This document shows, piece after piece, positions 54,073 through 64,000 of a DNA stretch of 64,000 nt. How positions within the stretch are numbered: position 1 is the first letter of the stretch; each line of letters opens with the position of its first letter. The DNA is from Pisaster brevispinus (lineage: Eukaryota; Echinodermata; Asteroidea; Forcipulatida; Asteriidae). The position numbers and the translations under genes were made by a program. Below the pieces are notes generated by a model, which saw nothing but the letters and a program-made list of their open reading frames with translations, ran no database searches and was not told the DNA's origin. Where the stretch lies: contig JAMKCF010000055.1 in NCBI GenBank assembly GCA_023634235.1, forward strand, positions 61,001 to 125,000, read 5' to 3'.

Positions 54073-57000
54073 GAATATTTATAGGGCGCCAAAATCCACC
54101 AAAATGAGGTGCTCAAGGCGCACAAGAGGGGAAAACCACACACAGCAAGGAAAATAAGACAAATAGACCAATTACACATAGGCGAGATTAAACAATGTGG
54201 CTTTCAACTTAATCTTAAAAATATTGAGATTAGAAATGTTGCGGATTTGAAGAGGTAAATCATTCCAGAGCGTGGGTCCAGCATGGGAAAATGACCTATC
54301 GCCCCATGATTTACTACTCTTAGTAACCTGTAGCATGCATGTATTGGAAGATCGGAGAGATCACACAGGAGTATAAGCTTTAACCAAAGAAATGTTATAA
54401 ATAGGAGCAGAACCATTAATGCAATGAAATATAAGCAACAGAAGTTTGAAAGTAATACGAGATTCGACTGGTAGCCAGTGTAGTGACTTCAGTACTGGTG
54501 TAATGTGAGTGTGTTTGAATAAGGCCTACGAAACATTAAAGCACCACTTTGAATCATGTAACGAAAGTAAAATCAGGAATTACATTAGGGCAACGGAACT
54601 TCAAAATCAATATAAATGAAAAGGTTAAAAGGTTTAATTAACGATACACTAATTTGAAAGCCACTAACGCAAGTAACAGTGGTGTTCTGAAAGTGGTTGA
54701 CATATGCATAAATTGAAAGTAAAGAAAAAAGGGGTTTTTATTTCCTTATTTATTGGAAGAGTAAGTTAATCTTCACAACCTTTCAGAGTTTGGATAAACA
54801 CAACATTATACTTATAATAAACTGCAAAACCCGTGCTGTTCAAATTGACACAATGGGTGTTGTCACATAATTATAGATACTGTACCAGCAAAGAATACAA
54901 ATTTACAACACAGGGTGTTAAAATAACACAAATTTCTGCCCCAAAGTTACATTGGTGTTATTTTAATACCCTAAGTGTTAGTTTTGATTCTCTCTTCGGC
55001 CTCTATATGTGGCAACACCCATGGTGTCAATTTTAACACCCCAGGTTTTTCAGTGTAACAACACAGAAATGTTTTATAATAACAAGATGCATTTAGGTGC
55101 TGCTAAAACTAATTGTATCGAAACGATCGGGAACTGACTGGGTAAATTTTTTTAAAACTTGGGTTTGAACAAAGTAAAATTGACTGGAGCGGGACTTGAT
55201 CCAACGCCCTCCGAAATTAGTAAAACGATTAACCGTTCCGACTTCGAGGGACCAAAACTGATGTTTAAAAAACAGTGAATAATTATAACAGGGTTTACTA
55301 TTTTTTAATGACTCTGGGGTGGATTTCACAAAGAGTTAAGACTAGTCTTATCTCGTCCTAACCCTGGTCTCCGATTGAGGTGAAGCTTTCACATGTTTGT
55401 CATTATATGTACACTGCAAAAACTTGGGTGTTAAAATTGATACCGAAGAAAGAATCAAACTTAACATCATAACGTGACAATAAGATCGATGTAATTGTTT
55501 TGGCAGAAATTAGTGCTATTTTAACGCACTATGGTGTAAATCTATAATGTGACAACACCCATGGCTTTCTGCACTGCAAAGGCGTGTTAACATGTTTGCC
55601 AACACAATTTCATTCGAGTTATTTTAACACGGTGTTAATTTTGATTCCCTCTTATGGGTATCTATGTGACAACACCCTCGGTGTCAATTTCAAAGCCCCG
55701 GTTGTTGCACTGTGCGTGCTTTAACCATGTAATTACTTTCCTCTTCTTTTATGGCGATACTGAAAGTTGGAAAGAATTATTTGTTTCAGCTACCGTCCTT
55801 TCTGAATTTGAAAGCCTTGTAAACTCTACAGACAGTGGTGTCATGACGAGCTTTGTGGAGGACAACTTTGACGGACCGGCCATTGAGTTCAGCCCATGGG
55901 TTCCAACAGATTGGAAACCAAGGTAGACCCTTATGTCAAGTATCGTTTAGAGTAAAATAAATACACCACCGCCCCCCCCCCGAAGAAAAATAATATTAAG
56001 TATACAAACAATACAATTAAATGAAAGATGACGCCGCCAGAAATGAGAAGGAACATGTTTCCTTATTGTTTGTACTATATATATTTGTTTTTATTCGAAT
56101 AATGCTTGGTCTATTATCTGGCAGCCACCACTACAAATAACAAAATCTATTTTTTTTTAACAGTAGCAAGAGTTCGGTTAGTGATTAACACATCATGAGT
56201 TAAATTCATACTATTGTAATACATCTTGTTACAACATATTATAATTTAACTTTGAAAATGTTATTTTATCTTTGTCATATTGCTAAACTTAACTTTTATA
56301 AAGTTGCCCCTCATCGCATGTCTTTCAGGTGTTGAATTTAAAACTTAGTGTAGAGACACGGGAAGGAGGCCGGTCCTCTAATTAATAAAGGACGAGGATT
56401 CGCCAAAAAAAACAACCAATTATAATAAATGCAACCAATGACGTCTAAAATGAAATAAACTCTCCTGTACTGGTTTAATTTCTCCAATACAATAGCACAA
56501 AATATGCAATACAATGCAAAAAGTCACAATATAATAATATACTACACAACTACACAATGGCAATGCACTGTCAAGAGAAGGTCACAAAAGGTCAGCACAC
56601 ACGATCTGGCTTCATACAGTACACGGACGCACGTGTGACGGTGCTGCCTGGCAAATACACACATGGTTTTAATACAATGATTCCGATCAAAATAGAGCCC
56701 TAAAAATCACAATAGTTCAGGTATAAATGAGGGTTTGCATACAAAATAATACTCACAGATATCTTTACACCTCTATTTCTCCCATATAAATAGCTTTTTT
56801 TGGAGCATGGCCAGAGCCATGCTCCCTATAAAAATAGAGAGAAATACCACTAAAATAAAATGTGCTCTTTTAAGAAACGAAGCTATAAAAAAGGAGAGCG
56901 AATGTCATGTGACATCCCCAAAAGTAAACTTTTTAGAAGTTCAACACTGAGGGCGCACTTGGGATCCCTACATTAGCATTGAGAGTCGTTTATTTGTATA

Positions 57001-60000
57001 CACGTTCGCCCGAGGCAAGGTCAAAAATCTTGGAAAAGAGAACCAAAAGAAAAACACTATTTTCAATCCGTATCTCTGGATATTTTTTTTTTTGCCAGGT
57101 TACAAACAGTAATACAAGGAGAGTACAGCCAGTGTGAAAAATAATAGGTTTTACTTTACGAGTCGACTGTATGCTTATATTATGTGTCCCCCCAAAAAAA
57201 GGGAAGAATTTAACTAAAATGAGATTATTATTTTACGGTCAAATAATACAGTCCAGCAATTTTGGAGAACATTCAAGACCCCGACCTCCGCGCCTGGGCC
57301 TTGGATCTTCATACCTTATGGAAAGACCTAGGGAGACAGGTTGGTAATGTTTTCCACAATTACGGTGACTAAAATTAATATACATGTTTTAGAATTGTTT
57401 TGTACAGAGAGACAGTGATGTCAGCGTTTATTATTTCTTTGATATGGAATCACTTATAGAGCATAAACCGTGACATAATCAGTTTCGGTTTGTACAAGAG
57501 AGAATACGCCGTAATACGGAGATTATTTTTCTGCCTTTTCTTGCAATAAATAACAAGTTTATGTAAATGAGCCGTGCCATGTCATTATTATCAAGTTAAT
57601 ATTTTGAATATCATCAACAATTTTAGGGAAGGGTATACCTTTGGTAACCACTCTAGAAAAAAATTAATGGCAATAAAAACGTATTGGTTAAAAGCCTACA
57701 GCAGTATAAAACATTTTATGCCACAAAATGTCAATATGAGAAGCATTACTGTCAGAAACGATTCTCAAATTGTGTATTCCTATTACGGATTATTCTTCCT
57801 GCGTGGACATTATTCGCTCCAGATTTTTTGGCGATGTCTCAAAAGCGCGACCACCTTTTGAAATGAAATTTCCACAGGCTAGTTTTATTGAATAAATCTA
57901 CATTTTTTTGATTAAAAATAGTCGAACGGGCTCAAAAACCAAAGGTATGCCTTTAAAACTGCAATCAATTTGTAAACAATAACTCAAAAAAAGGTACAAA
58001 ATACTTGTGTTTGTAGATAAAAGATGATGTTGAGATCAATAATGATCAGTACTCGCTCATGCATGTCAACCATCCATTTGTGGTTCCCGGTGGACGATTC
58101 AGAGAGTTCTATTACTGGTGGGTAACGTAATAAATCTTAACGGTAACCAGCAGCTGTGACCTTGCTTGACCTCACCATTGTGGGTCACTCTCAGAAGAAT
58201 ATGCTTAAATAATGTATAATGGGTATATGAAAAGGATGAGGTCAAGCCGGCTACCGGTTACCGTTTTAGAGACTTAACACAGCATTCGTCTAATGGGCGG
58301 TGTCTCATCACGCTATCAGAGCCTCTAGGCCCGACTATTTACCTTTCCAAGAACAAGCTGTATAAAAGATCTGGTGCATATGACGTCATTTGAGAAGGGC
58401 GCCCTCGCGTACAGAGGTGGAAAGGAAGTGCCTCATTGGCAACTCTCAGCCAATGATAGACTGGTCCCCTGTCTTCATCCGTAAGGATAAAGACAGCACT
58501 GGTCATGCAGGCACAATGATATCAGTGGATACATTTAGAGTGATGTAAGCTTTCAATTTCTGCGTTAAGATTGCTCTGGTCCGAAGTGACGTAGTTTGTC
58601 ACCTTCAAACACCAGCAGTAAACTGTACTTTTTCGAACGGCCGCTGCTGCGTGTGCATGATGTTTGTATGCAAGTAGGGAATCAATTGTAATGGGTGTAC
58701 ACGTGTGAGCGGAATGGGAAGTTAAAGGTATATCTGGCAGGATCCCGCCAGGTGCCTTAAGGCTGGTATCCATAATTATAGCATTATTCATGAGCCTCAA
58801 AGTGTGATTACAGATTTTCAAGCTAAGCCAATGATACCTCTCCACGCGTGCACATTTCAGCAATGGTGAACAATGCAAGGGGTGCGCTATACGAAATGGC
58901 GCGCTTGACATTCACTCGTTTTTGCTGCAACGTTCGAACCAATCGCATCTACCTAAATTTCATTCGAAGTTTCGAAATGTCACAAGAAAAACAAGGTACA
59001 ATTCCTTTTTATTGTTTTTGAATAAATGTCATTTGAACGAACGGGTGCGAAAAGTTCACCCTCTGAAGATGTTGAAGCTATAGTATAGGCCTAACTGAAA
59101 CAGTGCAATAAAGAAACTAGTTTTCTTCACTATTGAAAACAGGGATTCGTATTGGATTATCAAGGGGTTGCTGCTGTCTGGAATGACTGACACTGTGAAA
59201 GGAATGCTGTCAAATTTCATCTCCATAGTGGATAAGTAAGCCAACACTCTATTGATCATAAACTCTAAAGACTCAATAGATGTTAATTTTGCATTGGGGA
59301 TAAAGAATATTAATTTTGGTTTTACCTTTACACCGATGTGTGTTAGCACTGTATACTCAGTACTTTCCCGAGTTCTGTGGAAAAAAAATCACAGGCATAT
59401 TACTCGGGTGGGATAATTATCTATTAAATCGTTGCGGAACCCGCTGCTAAAATACAGGATTCGAACTGCCTCTAGCTACCGGGCAATCTCGGTGGTCTAG
59501 TTGGTAAGACACTGCTCTAGAATTGCGTAGGTCGTGGGTTCGAATCCCACCCGAGTAATATATCTGTGTGGGTTTTTTTTTCACAGAACTCGGGAAAGTA
59601 CTGAGTATACAGTGCTAACACACATCGGTGTAAAGGTAAAACCAAAATCAATACTCTAAAGACTCTCGTGTCTGAACTGACCGGGGCCCAATTTCATAGA
59701 GCTGCTGAAGCACACAAATTTGCTAAGCACAATGAAATGTTGCTTACCAGAATAAGGTTACCAGCAAAAATACCATGTCACTTGCACAACTGGTTACTGG
59801 TATCCTGCTCATTTCTGCTTAGCAGGAAAATTTTAAGAATTATTTTCTGCTTAAGCAGCTCTATGAAATTGGGCCCAGGGCACTGTAAGCACAAAAACTT
59901 GTTAAGCACAGGAAAATCTTGCTTAGCAGAAACAGATTACCAACCAACATTCCATAAAGCTTACATTGTTGCCACTGGTACCCCGCTCATTTCTTGCTAA

Positions 60001-63000
60001 GTAAAGAAATTTGCTAAGCAGAATTGTTCTCTTTGACAACTTTATGAAGTTGGGCCCTGTTCGGGGTCCGAGGGGCCCTAACCCATTTCTTGGTCAGTGT
60101 GACCCGGAATTATGTCTCAAAATGACCAAGAAATAATTGGTTAAACTGTCGCGGAATACGAGCTAATAAAATGCATGCTTTTAAAACTAGTTGTCAGCTT
60201 AGCCAGCAGGGCTGGGAAACGGGATCTGGGTCAATTCTTGTTAATAATTTCAAACATTTTTTTTTTAATTACATTTTTTTATATGGCTCTGAAAAGAGCC
60301 GGTTAATTAAGTCAAGTTTTTATTAGGTTAACGGACAGCTTAGACGTCAAAACTTTTTTTTTTTTAAAGTTTAAAAATACCAACTTGTCCGTCATGACAA
60401 TGTCTGTTTTGTGTTACTTCCAGACTAGGTTTTGTCCCAAACGGCAACCGTATATACTACCAGCGAAGGAGCCAGCCGCCATTTCTCATTCCTTCCGTCA
60501 ATGAGTACCTGAAGGCGACAGGAGACTTCCAATTCGTCGTGGACAATCTACCCACCTTACAAAAAGAGTACGAGTTCTGGATGGTCAATCGATCAGTAGA
60601 AGTCCAGAAACAAGACGGTGGATCATCAGAGAGTTATACACTTAACCGATATAATGTCTTCATGGGAAAACCAAGGTGCATATATTAGCTCTTCCTGTTT
60701 TATTCAATGGTAGCAGATTCCTTTACTCACAGGGCAGTCAGCCATTCAGATAAACATGTTTCAATAGTCACATATACATTAACTGCAGTCGCCCGTGTCA
60801 CAAAGAGCACTGTTAAAAAAAGAGGTTCTGTTTATAAAGAGTTCATTCTGAAGTCCCAAATCTCATTTTCTACGTTTTCCTACTTGTGCTCAATGTAAAG
60901 ATTGACCATGAAAACATCGGTGTGGAGACCTCATTTGTGTTATTATCATGTATAGTTTTTGAGATATTATCAAAAACGTGTTTTTCGGTAATGGCGGCAC
61001 TTGTTACGTCATCTGGAAGATTTATAGGCCACGCCCTAAACTCGGCAGCAATGCAAAGATGTCCTGGTGAGACCCTTTCACCCAGTTGACTGTTTCGGCG
61101 CTTTTCGCAATCTAGGCTCCCGCTCTTATGTACACCTTTGTTTCGATGTCTTTTTAACTTCCCTGCTTTATAAAGAGTATGCATCGGCCAGTCCCAGCGA
61201 CTTTGTAATAACAAGATTGCACTGTTTTGAAAACAAAATATTTATACTCAAAACAATCACTAGCAGTTTGCTGTGCGAGATAGTCTTATCTTGTCCACGC
61301 TGTCAGCTCATTAGGATTGAATAGTATACATAGTGTGAAACTACTTTATGTTAGAAAAATGCGCCAAGATTCCATTGATAAACATGGTGATGTCCATCGA
61401 CTGGAAGAAAGCAAATCGTCGTGGCTTACGTCTTTAACGGTTCTCCTGCAACAACACCGAACCAAAATGTAAATTATTTGTCGTATTCAACTTATTTAAA
61501 TGGTCATAGTTAGAAAGAAACTTTATTAATTTATGATGCACTTTGACCTGTCCTGTATTAAATCTGGTTGGCCTTATTTGTTTTTTCTCACAATTAAGGC
61601 CAGAGTCTTATAGAGAAGACGTTGAAACGGCTGCCGGACTCTCAGAAGGTAGGAAGGGGGCTGCAAATGACCTCCATCACTATTTTCCTTCCTTCATGTT
61701 TACTTTGTTTTAAAATGCTTTAGTTTTTGAGAATGACTAAAACAATAAGTCGAAAAGTTGAAAATCCGATGCTTCAAAACAGTAAACACACAAAATGTTT
61801 TACTTCTTTCTCATTACTCTGATGACAATTGAGCTAAAACTTTCACAGGTTTGTTATTTCATGCAAATGTTGGGTTCACACAAAGTGCGGATAGTCTTTG
61901 ACAATTTACCAATGGTGTTCTTGTGTATTAAAGTTGATGCAGCAGAAGTGTATTCGAACCTGGCCTCAGCAGCTGAGAGTGGCTGGGATTTCTCAAGTAG
62001 GTGGTTTGGTCAACAAGGCACACTCAGCTCCATTCGCACTAAGCAAATAGTTCCAGTTGATCTGAATAGCGTCATGTGCTTAAATGAAAGACTTCTGGCA
62101 GACTACTACGAAAGGGCAGGTATGAAGACTATACCAATGCGCCGAATTTCCCATCCCATAAGCCAACCAGATGTAGGCCCTATTGGTTTTCCTCTCTTTT
62201 TGTTGTTTTTGGCAGCTGAGATTTTCTTATTAGTCATACATTAAAGTCATAATATCGGGTACATGGATACCACAAATTGACTGAGGTACCACATAAAGAC
62301 AATTTATTTATGTAGATACAAAGAATAACAATTGGGGATTGATTTTACACAAACTAAAGGGAAGCTGTACGTTTGGTAGTCCCTCTAAAAAATGTATAAC
62401 AATAATAACTTACTTGGTTAGCAGTAAAGCAGTTTTCGATAGTTTACAGCATTTTTAGAATCATTTCACTTCAAAGTAATGTGGTCATGGAAAAAGTTAT
62501 CAGTTTTTATCTCCCAAATTTTGAATATTAGAAACGTTTCAGTCAGAAACGTTTCTCAGATTGTGTATTCCTATTAGGGATTATTCTTCCTGCGTGGACA
62601 TAATTATTCGCTCCAGATTTTCGTCGATATCTCAAATACGTGACCACATTTTGAAATGAAACTTTCACAGGTTAATGTCATTGTATATTATATCTACATT
62701 TATATGGGATTAGAACAATCTAAACGTTTCCAGAAACCAAAAGTAAACGTTGCCTTGAAAATCCTGAAAATAGAAGGGTCTCACGTCTGTCTGAAGATGA
62801 AGCCATCTGAATTTAGAGGGTATTAAAAATACATGAGGTTTGGTGACTCTACATATCAACTCGAATAGATATTTGGATGTGAATAGTACAACAATCAGCC
62901 ATTTTAATATGACTGTGGACACACCATGGTACTATTAGGTTTGGGTAAATGTGTCTGTATACACCCCCTTACCAAACAGTGCACCCCTATAATATTATTG

Positions 63001-63530
63001 TCCACCATCAATTTTCAAAAAAGCTAATGGGTTTTACGGGTCAGGAAACTTCCATTTGTTCCAGAATATCCGATTGAAAAGCGGAATCAATGAACACGAA
63101 GAGGAAGGAGAAAATTTCGTGAACCAATCAAACCAATCTTTACGGACGGCATGAGCGTCACTGACGGATTTGAGCGCTATTGAGAAGCAACTATTTCTAT
63201 TTTATTATAAGCAAATGTCGTGTGACTTTAAAGAACTTCACAACTATCAGTGGAGTGATCATCGACGTAATCCATAAACATCTTTATGATACAGGCGACG
63301 CAGTGAAAGCAGCAGAGTTCACTACTGCCTATCGGACTAGACGTTCAGCAATCCAGGATGTCCTGTGGAAGGAATCGACAGGTGTCTGGCTAGACTATGA
63401 CTTGGAGTTATCTGCCACCATCGATGAATTCTATCTGTCAAATATCCTTCCAATGTGGGCAGGGTGTTACGGATCCGAAGTTGGGGGCGCTAAGCAAGAG
63501 ATAGACGGGAAAGTTCTGGGCTACTTGAAG
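52576..63530 (+). CDS. TREH: trehalase (GH37), 5' ten coding exons, truncated by the window
   Basis: Trehalase hydrolyses trehalose to two glucose molecules; the animal enzyme is secreted or membrane-anchored. Exons are 52576-52679, 53057-53157, 55790-55922, 57252-57339, 58017-58117, 59143-59235, 60424-60675, 61599-61648, 61934-62119 and 63295-63530, together 1344 bases or 448 codons. All junctions are gt-ag with matching phase. Visible: signal peptide (residues 1-25, hydrophobic [10 protein letters not shown]); [12 protein letters not shown] near the N-terminus; [10 protein letters not shown]; trehalase signature 1 [15 protein letters not shown] (166-180, split by the intron after residue 176); [38 protein letters not shown] with the catalytic-acid Asp at 326; [24 protein letters not shown]. 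The second signature (QWD.P..W), the catalytic base Glu and any GPI signal lie beyond the window. The start ATG has a good context (AAAATGT preceded by AAG). All visible motifs are intact, so it is probably functional. Confidence 0.95.
53057..53157 (+). CDS. TREH: trehalase exon 2
   Basis: AG+T gives Ser: [19 protein letters not shown], then [16 protein letters not shown]. This is the canonical N-terminal trehalase block. Acceptor TTATATGCAG, donor G|GTAGGA. Confidence 0.93.
53210..53355. repeat. compound trinucleotide repeat (GTC, GTT, GTG, CTG) in trehalase intron 2
   Basis: About 145 bases of three-base units: GTC, GTT, GGT, CTG and GTT blocks. It starts some 50 bases after the exon 2 donor. 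The overlapping low-complexity open frames (poly-Val/Gly, poly-Asn) are artefacts. Confidence 0.9.
53570..53780. repeat. TGACCCGG-type palindromic repeat in trehalase intron 2
   Basis: GATCCGGATTCCGGATCC and CTGGATCAGTCTGACCCGGA motifs and an end TTCTGAACCGGGA recur in weaker form at 40890-40965 and 60085-60120. Three direct TTTTAAAAATTG units precede it (53520-53555). Confidence 0.5.
54036..54530 (-). mobile_element. CR1-like LINE 3' end in trehalase intron 2
   Basis: On the minus strand from about 54513 it reads [35 protein letters not shown], a stop, then [20 protein letters not shown] and [12 protein letters not shown] before TAA at 54172. This is the typical C-terminus of CR1/L2-clade reverse transcriptases. 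The 3' UTR ends in a (TTA)n tail, seen as (AAT)n at 54036-54071. At least one in-frame stop makes it inactive. Confidence 0.8.
54821..55056. repeat. MITE C, copy 2, in trehalase intron 2
   Basis: ACTGCAAAACCCGTGCTGTT...GGGTGTTGTCACATAATTAT...GGTGTTAAAATAACAC and the mirrored right end GGTGTCAATTTTAACACC...TTTTTCAGTG. Confidence 0.75.
55411..55712. repeat. MITE C, copies 3 and 4 nested, next to trehalase exon 3
   Basis: ACACTGCAAAAACTTGGGTG starts one copy; a second CACTGCAAAGGCGTGTTAAC lies inside at 55572. The right end GGTGTCAATTTC...TTGTTGCACTG stops about 77 bases before the exon 3 acceptor. Confidence 0.65.
55790..55922 (+). CDS. TREH: trehalase exon 3
   Basis: G+CT gives Ala: [18 protein letters not shown], then [19 protein letters not shown] and TDWKP. 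Acceptor TTATTTGTTTCAG; it ends in phase 2 at AG|GTAGAC. Confidence 0.92.
55923..57251 (+). other. trehalase intron 3
   Basis: No exon is seen. It contains a C run (55972-55981), AT-rich text and a short inverted pair around 56780-56840 (a TATTTCTCCCATATAAATAG type and its mirror) that may be a small palindrome. Confidence 0.5.
57252..57339 (+). CDS. TREH: trehalase exon 4
   Basis: AG+T gives Ser: [20 protein letters not shown], then TLWKDLGRQ. Matches the LRAWA..LH.LWK.LG block of trehalases. Donor CAG|GTTGGT. Confidence 0.93.
57621..57957. repeat. MITE A, copy 2, in trehalase intron 4
   Basis: GGGTATACCTTTGGTAACCA at the left, CCAAAGGTATGCCTTTAAAA at the right, with the internal AGAAACGATTCTCAAATTGT hairpin side and GGATTATTCTTCCTGCGTGG as in the other copies. 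The right end is about 60 bases before exon 5. Confidence 0.75.
58017..58117 (+). CDS. TREH: trehalase exon 5 (signature 1)
   Basis: [20 protein letters not shown] then [14 protein letters not shown]. The donor TG|GTGGGT is chosen over TGGTGG|GTAACG because exon 6 starts with G GAT, restoring YYWDSYW. Confidence 0.94.
59143..59235 (+). CDS. TREH: trehalase exon 6
   Basis: TG+G gives Trp: [20 protein letters not shown], then [10 protein letters not shown]. Acceptor ATTGAAAACAG, donor AA|GTAAGC in phase 2. Confidence 0.93.
59305..59660. repeat. SINE family A inside a large palindrome, trehalase intron 6
   Basis: Left arm 59305-59411 and right arm 59551-59660 are inverted copies of the same about 105-base unit (TTTTGGTTTTACCTTTACAC, GTATACTCAGTACTTTCCCG, a CACAG word, ACTCGGGT). 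Between them at 59478-59560 is a tRNA-like head: GGTGGTCTAGTTGGTAAGAC (A box) and GTGGGTTCGAATCCCACCCG (strong B box with a T-stem). The D-arm and acceptor stem do not close well, so it is a SINE rather than a tRNA gene. Confidence 0.7.
59684..59876. repeat. MITE B, copy 4, in trehalase intron 6
   Basis: GGGCCCAATTTCATAGAGCT at the left and AGCTCTATGAAATTGGGCCC at the right. Close to copy 1 at 40506. Confidence 0.85.
59877..60057. repeat. MITE B, copy 5, adjoining copy 4
   Basis: GTAAGCACAAAAACTTGTTA...TTTATGAAGTTGGGCCC. It lacks the left GGGCCC end and shares its boundary with copy 4, as in an insertion of one element beside another. Confidence 0.65.
60424..60675 (+). CDS. TREH: trehalase exon 7
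   Basis: AA+A gives Lys: [20 protein letters not shown], then [19 protein letters not shown] and [11 protein letters not shown]. Acceptor GTTACTTCCAG, donor AG|GTGCAT in phase 2. Confidence 0.94.
61599..61648 (+). CDS. TREH: trehalase exon 8 (50 bases)
   Basis: AG+G gives Arg: [16 protein letters not shown], the conserved RPESY..D block. It is too short for an open-frame search, but phases and family fit exactly. Acceptor CACAATTAAG, donor G|GTAGGA. Confidence 0.92.
61934..62119 (+). CDS. TREH: trehalase exon 9 (catalytic Asp)
   Basis: G+TT gives Val: [20 protein letters not shown], then [19 protein letters not shown] and [18 protein letters not shown] holds the catalytic-acid Asp of GH37. 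Acceptor GTATTAAAG, donor G|GTATGA. Confidence 0.95.
62354..62758. repeat. MITE A, copy 3, in trehalase intron 9
   Basis: AAGGGAAGCTGTACGTTTGG at the left, CCAAAAGTAAACGTTGCCTT at the right. The internal GAAACGTTTCAGTCAGAAAC palindrome and ATTGTGTATTCCTATTAGGG follow the order of copy 1. Confidence 0.75.
63295..63530 (+). CDS. TREH: trehalase exon 10
   Basis: G+GC gives Gly: [38 protein letters not shown], then [20 protein letters not shown] and VLGYLK. Donor AAG|GTTTGT, phase 0. The next exon (GIPTSL..TG.QWD block) is not visible before 64000. Confidence 0.94.
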
Positions 63531-64000
63531 GTTTGTGTTTATCTGTACAAACTCGTCTTCTTCTTTTTTCTTTCTGTTTTTAGACTCAATTTAGTTCAGG
63601 TATTTGTTGACGTGGATTCAATTTGTCCATGGAATCTATCAATGGGTAGAATAATACCAAGTATTAAGAAGTTTTCATGCAAAGTATCTATTGACTAGGT
63701 TCGTGCGTCTGGAACTCCTGTCGTTATTGTCTTCACTAGTCCCGAGTGAGATAAGTTAGTATGGGGCCTGCCCATTATTGTCTACTGTCGTGGAGTAGAT
63801 TTGTGGATCAGGGAGACTTGTCGTGATAATCTTCACGCTACCCGAGTGAGATGGTCCAAACTTTCCAACTCGCTTGCTCTAGTCATCACTGGGGACAGAA
63901 CTATTCTACTCATAGAAAGTATAAATCAGATGGTGTTACCAAACTCTCGACTTGAGACCCTTTACGACTTGTTTGTTTGGATTTGTGTGTTTTGCTTCTC
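63531..64000 (+). other. trehalase intron 10 (partial)
   Basis: No exon matching the next trehalase block is seen. Two loosely repeated GACTTGTCGTGATAATCTTCA-like / CCCGAGTGAGAT segments (63715-63760 and 63815-63855) form a short direct repeat. Confidence 0.5.

Noticed and set aside
58522..58911. 129-codon minus-strand frame in trehalase intron 5
   Set aside because: No motif, no splice context and antisense inside a well-defined intron; left as chance.
59478..59560. a functional tRNA gene
   Set aside because: A and B boxes are good but the acceptor and D stems do not close, and the unit recurs as a SINE elsewhere in the window.

Overview
This is a stretch of animal nuclear DNA: low GC, intron-rich and packed with repeats. 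Three conserved protein genes can be assembled exon by exon with matching splice phases. The dense load of tRNA-derived SINEs, palindromic MITEs and CR1-like LINE tails, plus a two-coding-exon TRIM-NHL gene, suggests a marine deuterostome. An echinoderm, perhaps a sea star, is my best guess, but the sequence alone does not prove it.

Layout. 1-11 kb: no recognisable gene. It holds diverged tandem repeats (4.06-4.63 kb), a duplicated repeat block (5.5-7.4 kb) and an array of six hairpins (7.38-7.67 kb). 11.6-25.9 kb, minus strand: a complete 13-exon gene for a divergent TRPC cation channel of about 1007 residues. 26-46 kb: mostly mobile-element debris. It includes a 1.05-kb element with about 200-bp terminal inverted repeats, a 200-bp palindrome, a decayed multi-exon gene copy at 29-31.4 kb, and a few coding-like exons I cannot name. 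46.5-50.4 kb, plus strand: a TRIM E3 ligase-like gene (RING, B-box, coiled coil, NHL propeller; 588 residues). 52.6-63.5 kb, plus strand: the first ten coding exons (448 residues) of a GH37 trehalase, cut by the window end before its C-terminal part.

The three genes have no obvious joint pathway: a calcium-permeable channel, a ubiquitin ligase and a trehalose hydrolase. They look like ordinary independent neighbours. I found no clear new system. The most unusual items are the TRPC channel (a roughly 100-residue S2-S3 linker, no zinc-site cysteines, altered pore and TRP-box motifs), a polypyrimidine tract of about 350 nt abutting the 3' splice site of its pore exon, and the hairpin array whose stems appear to co-vary.
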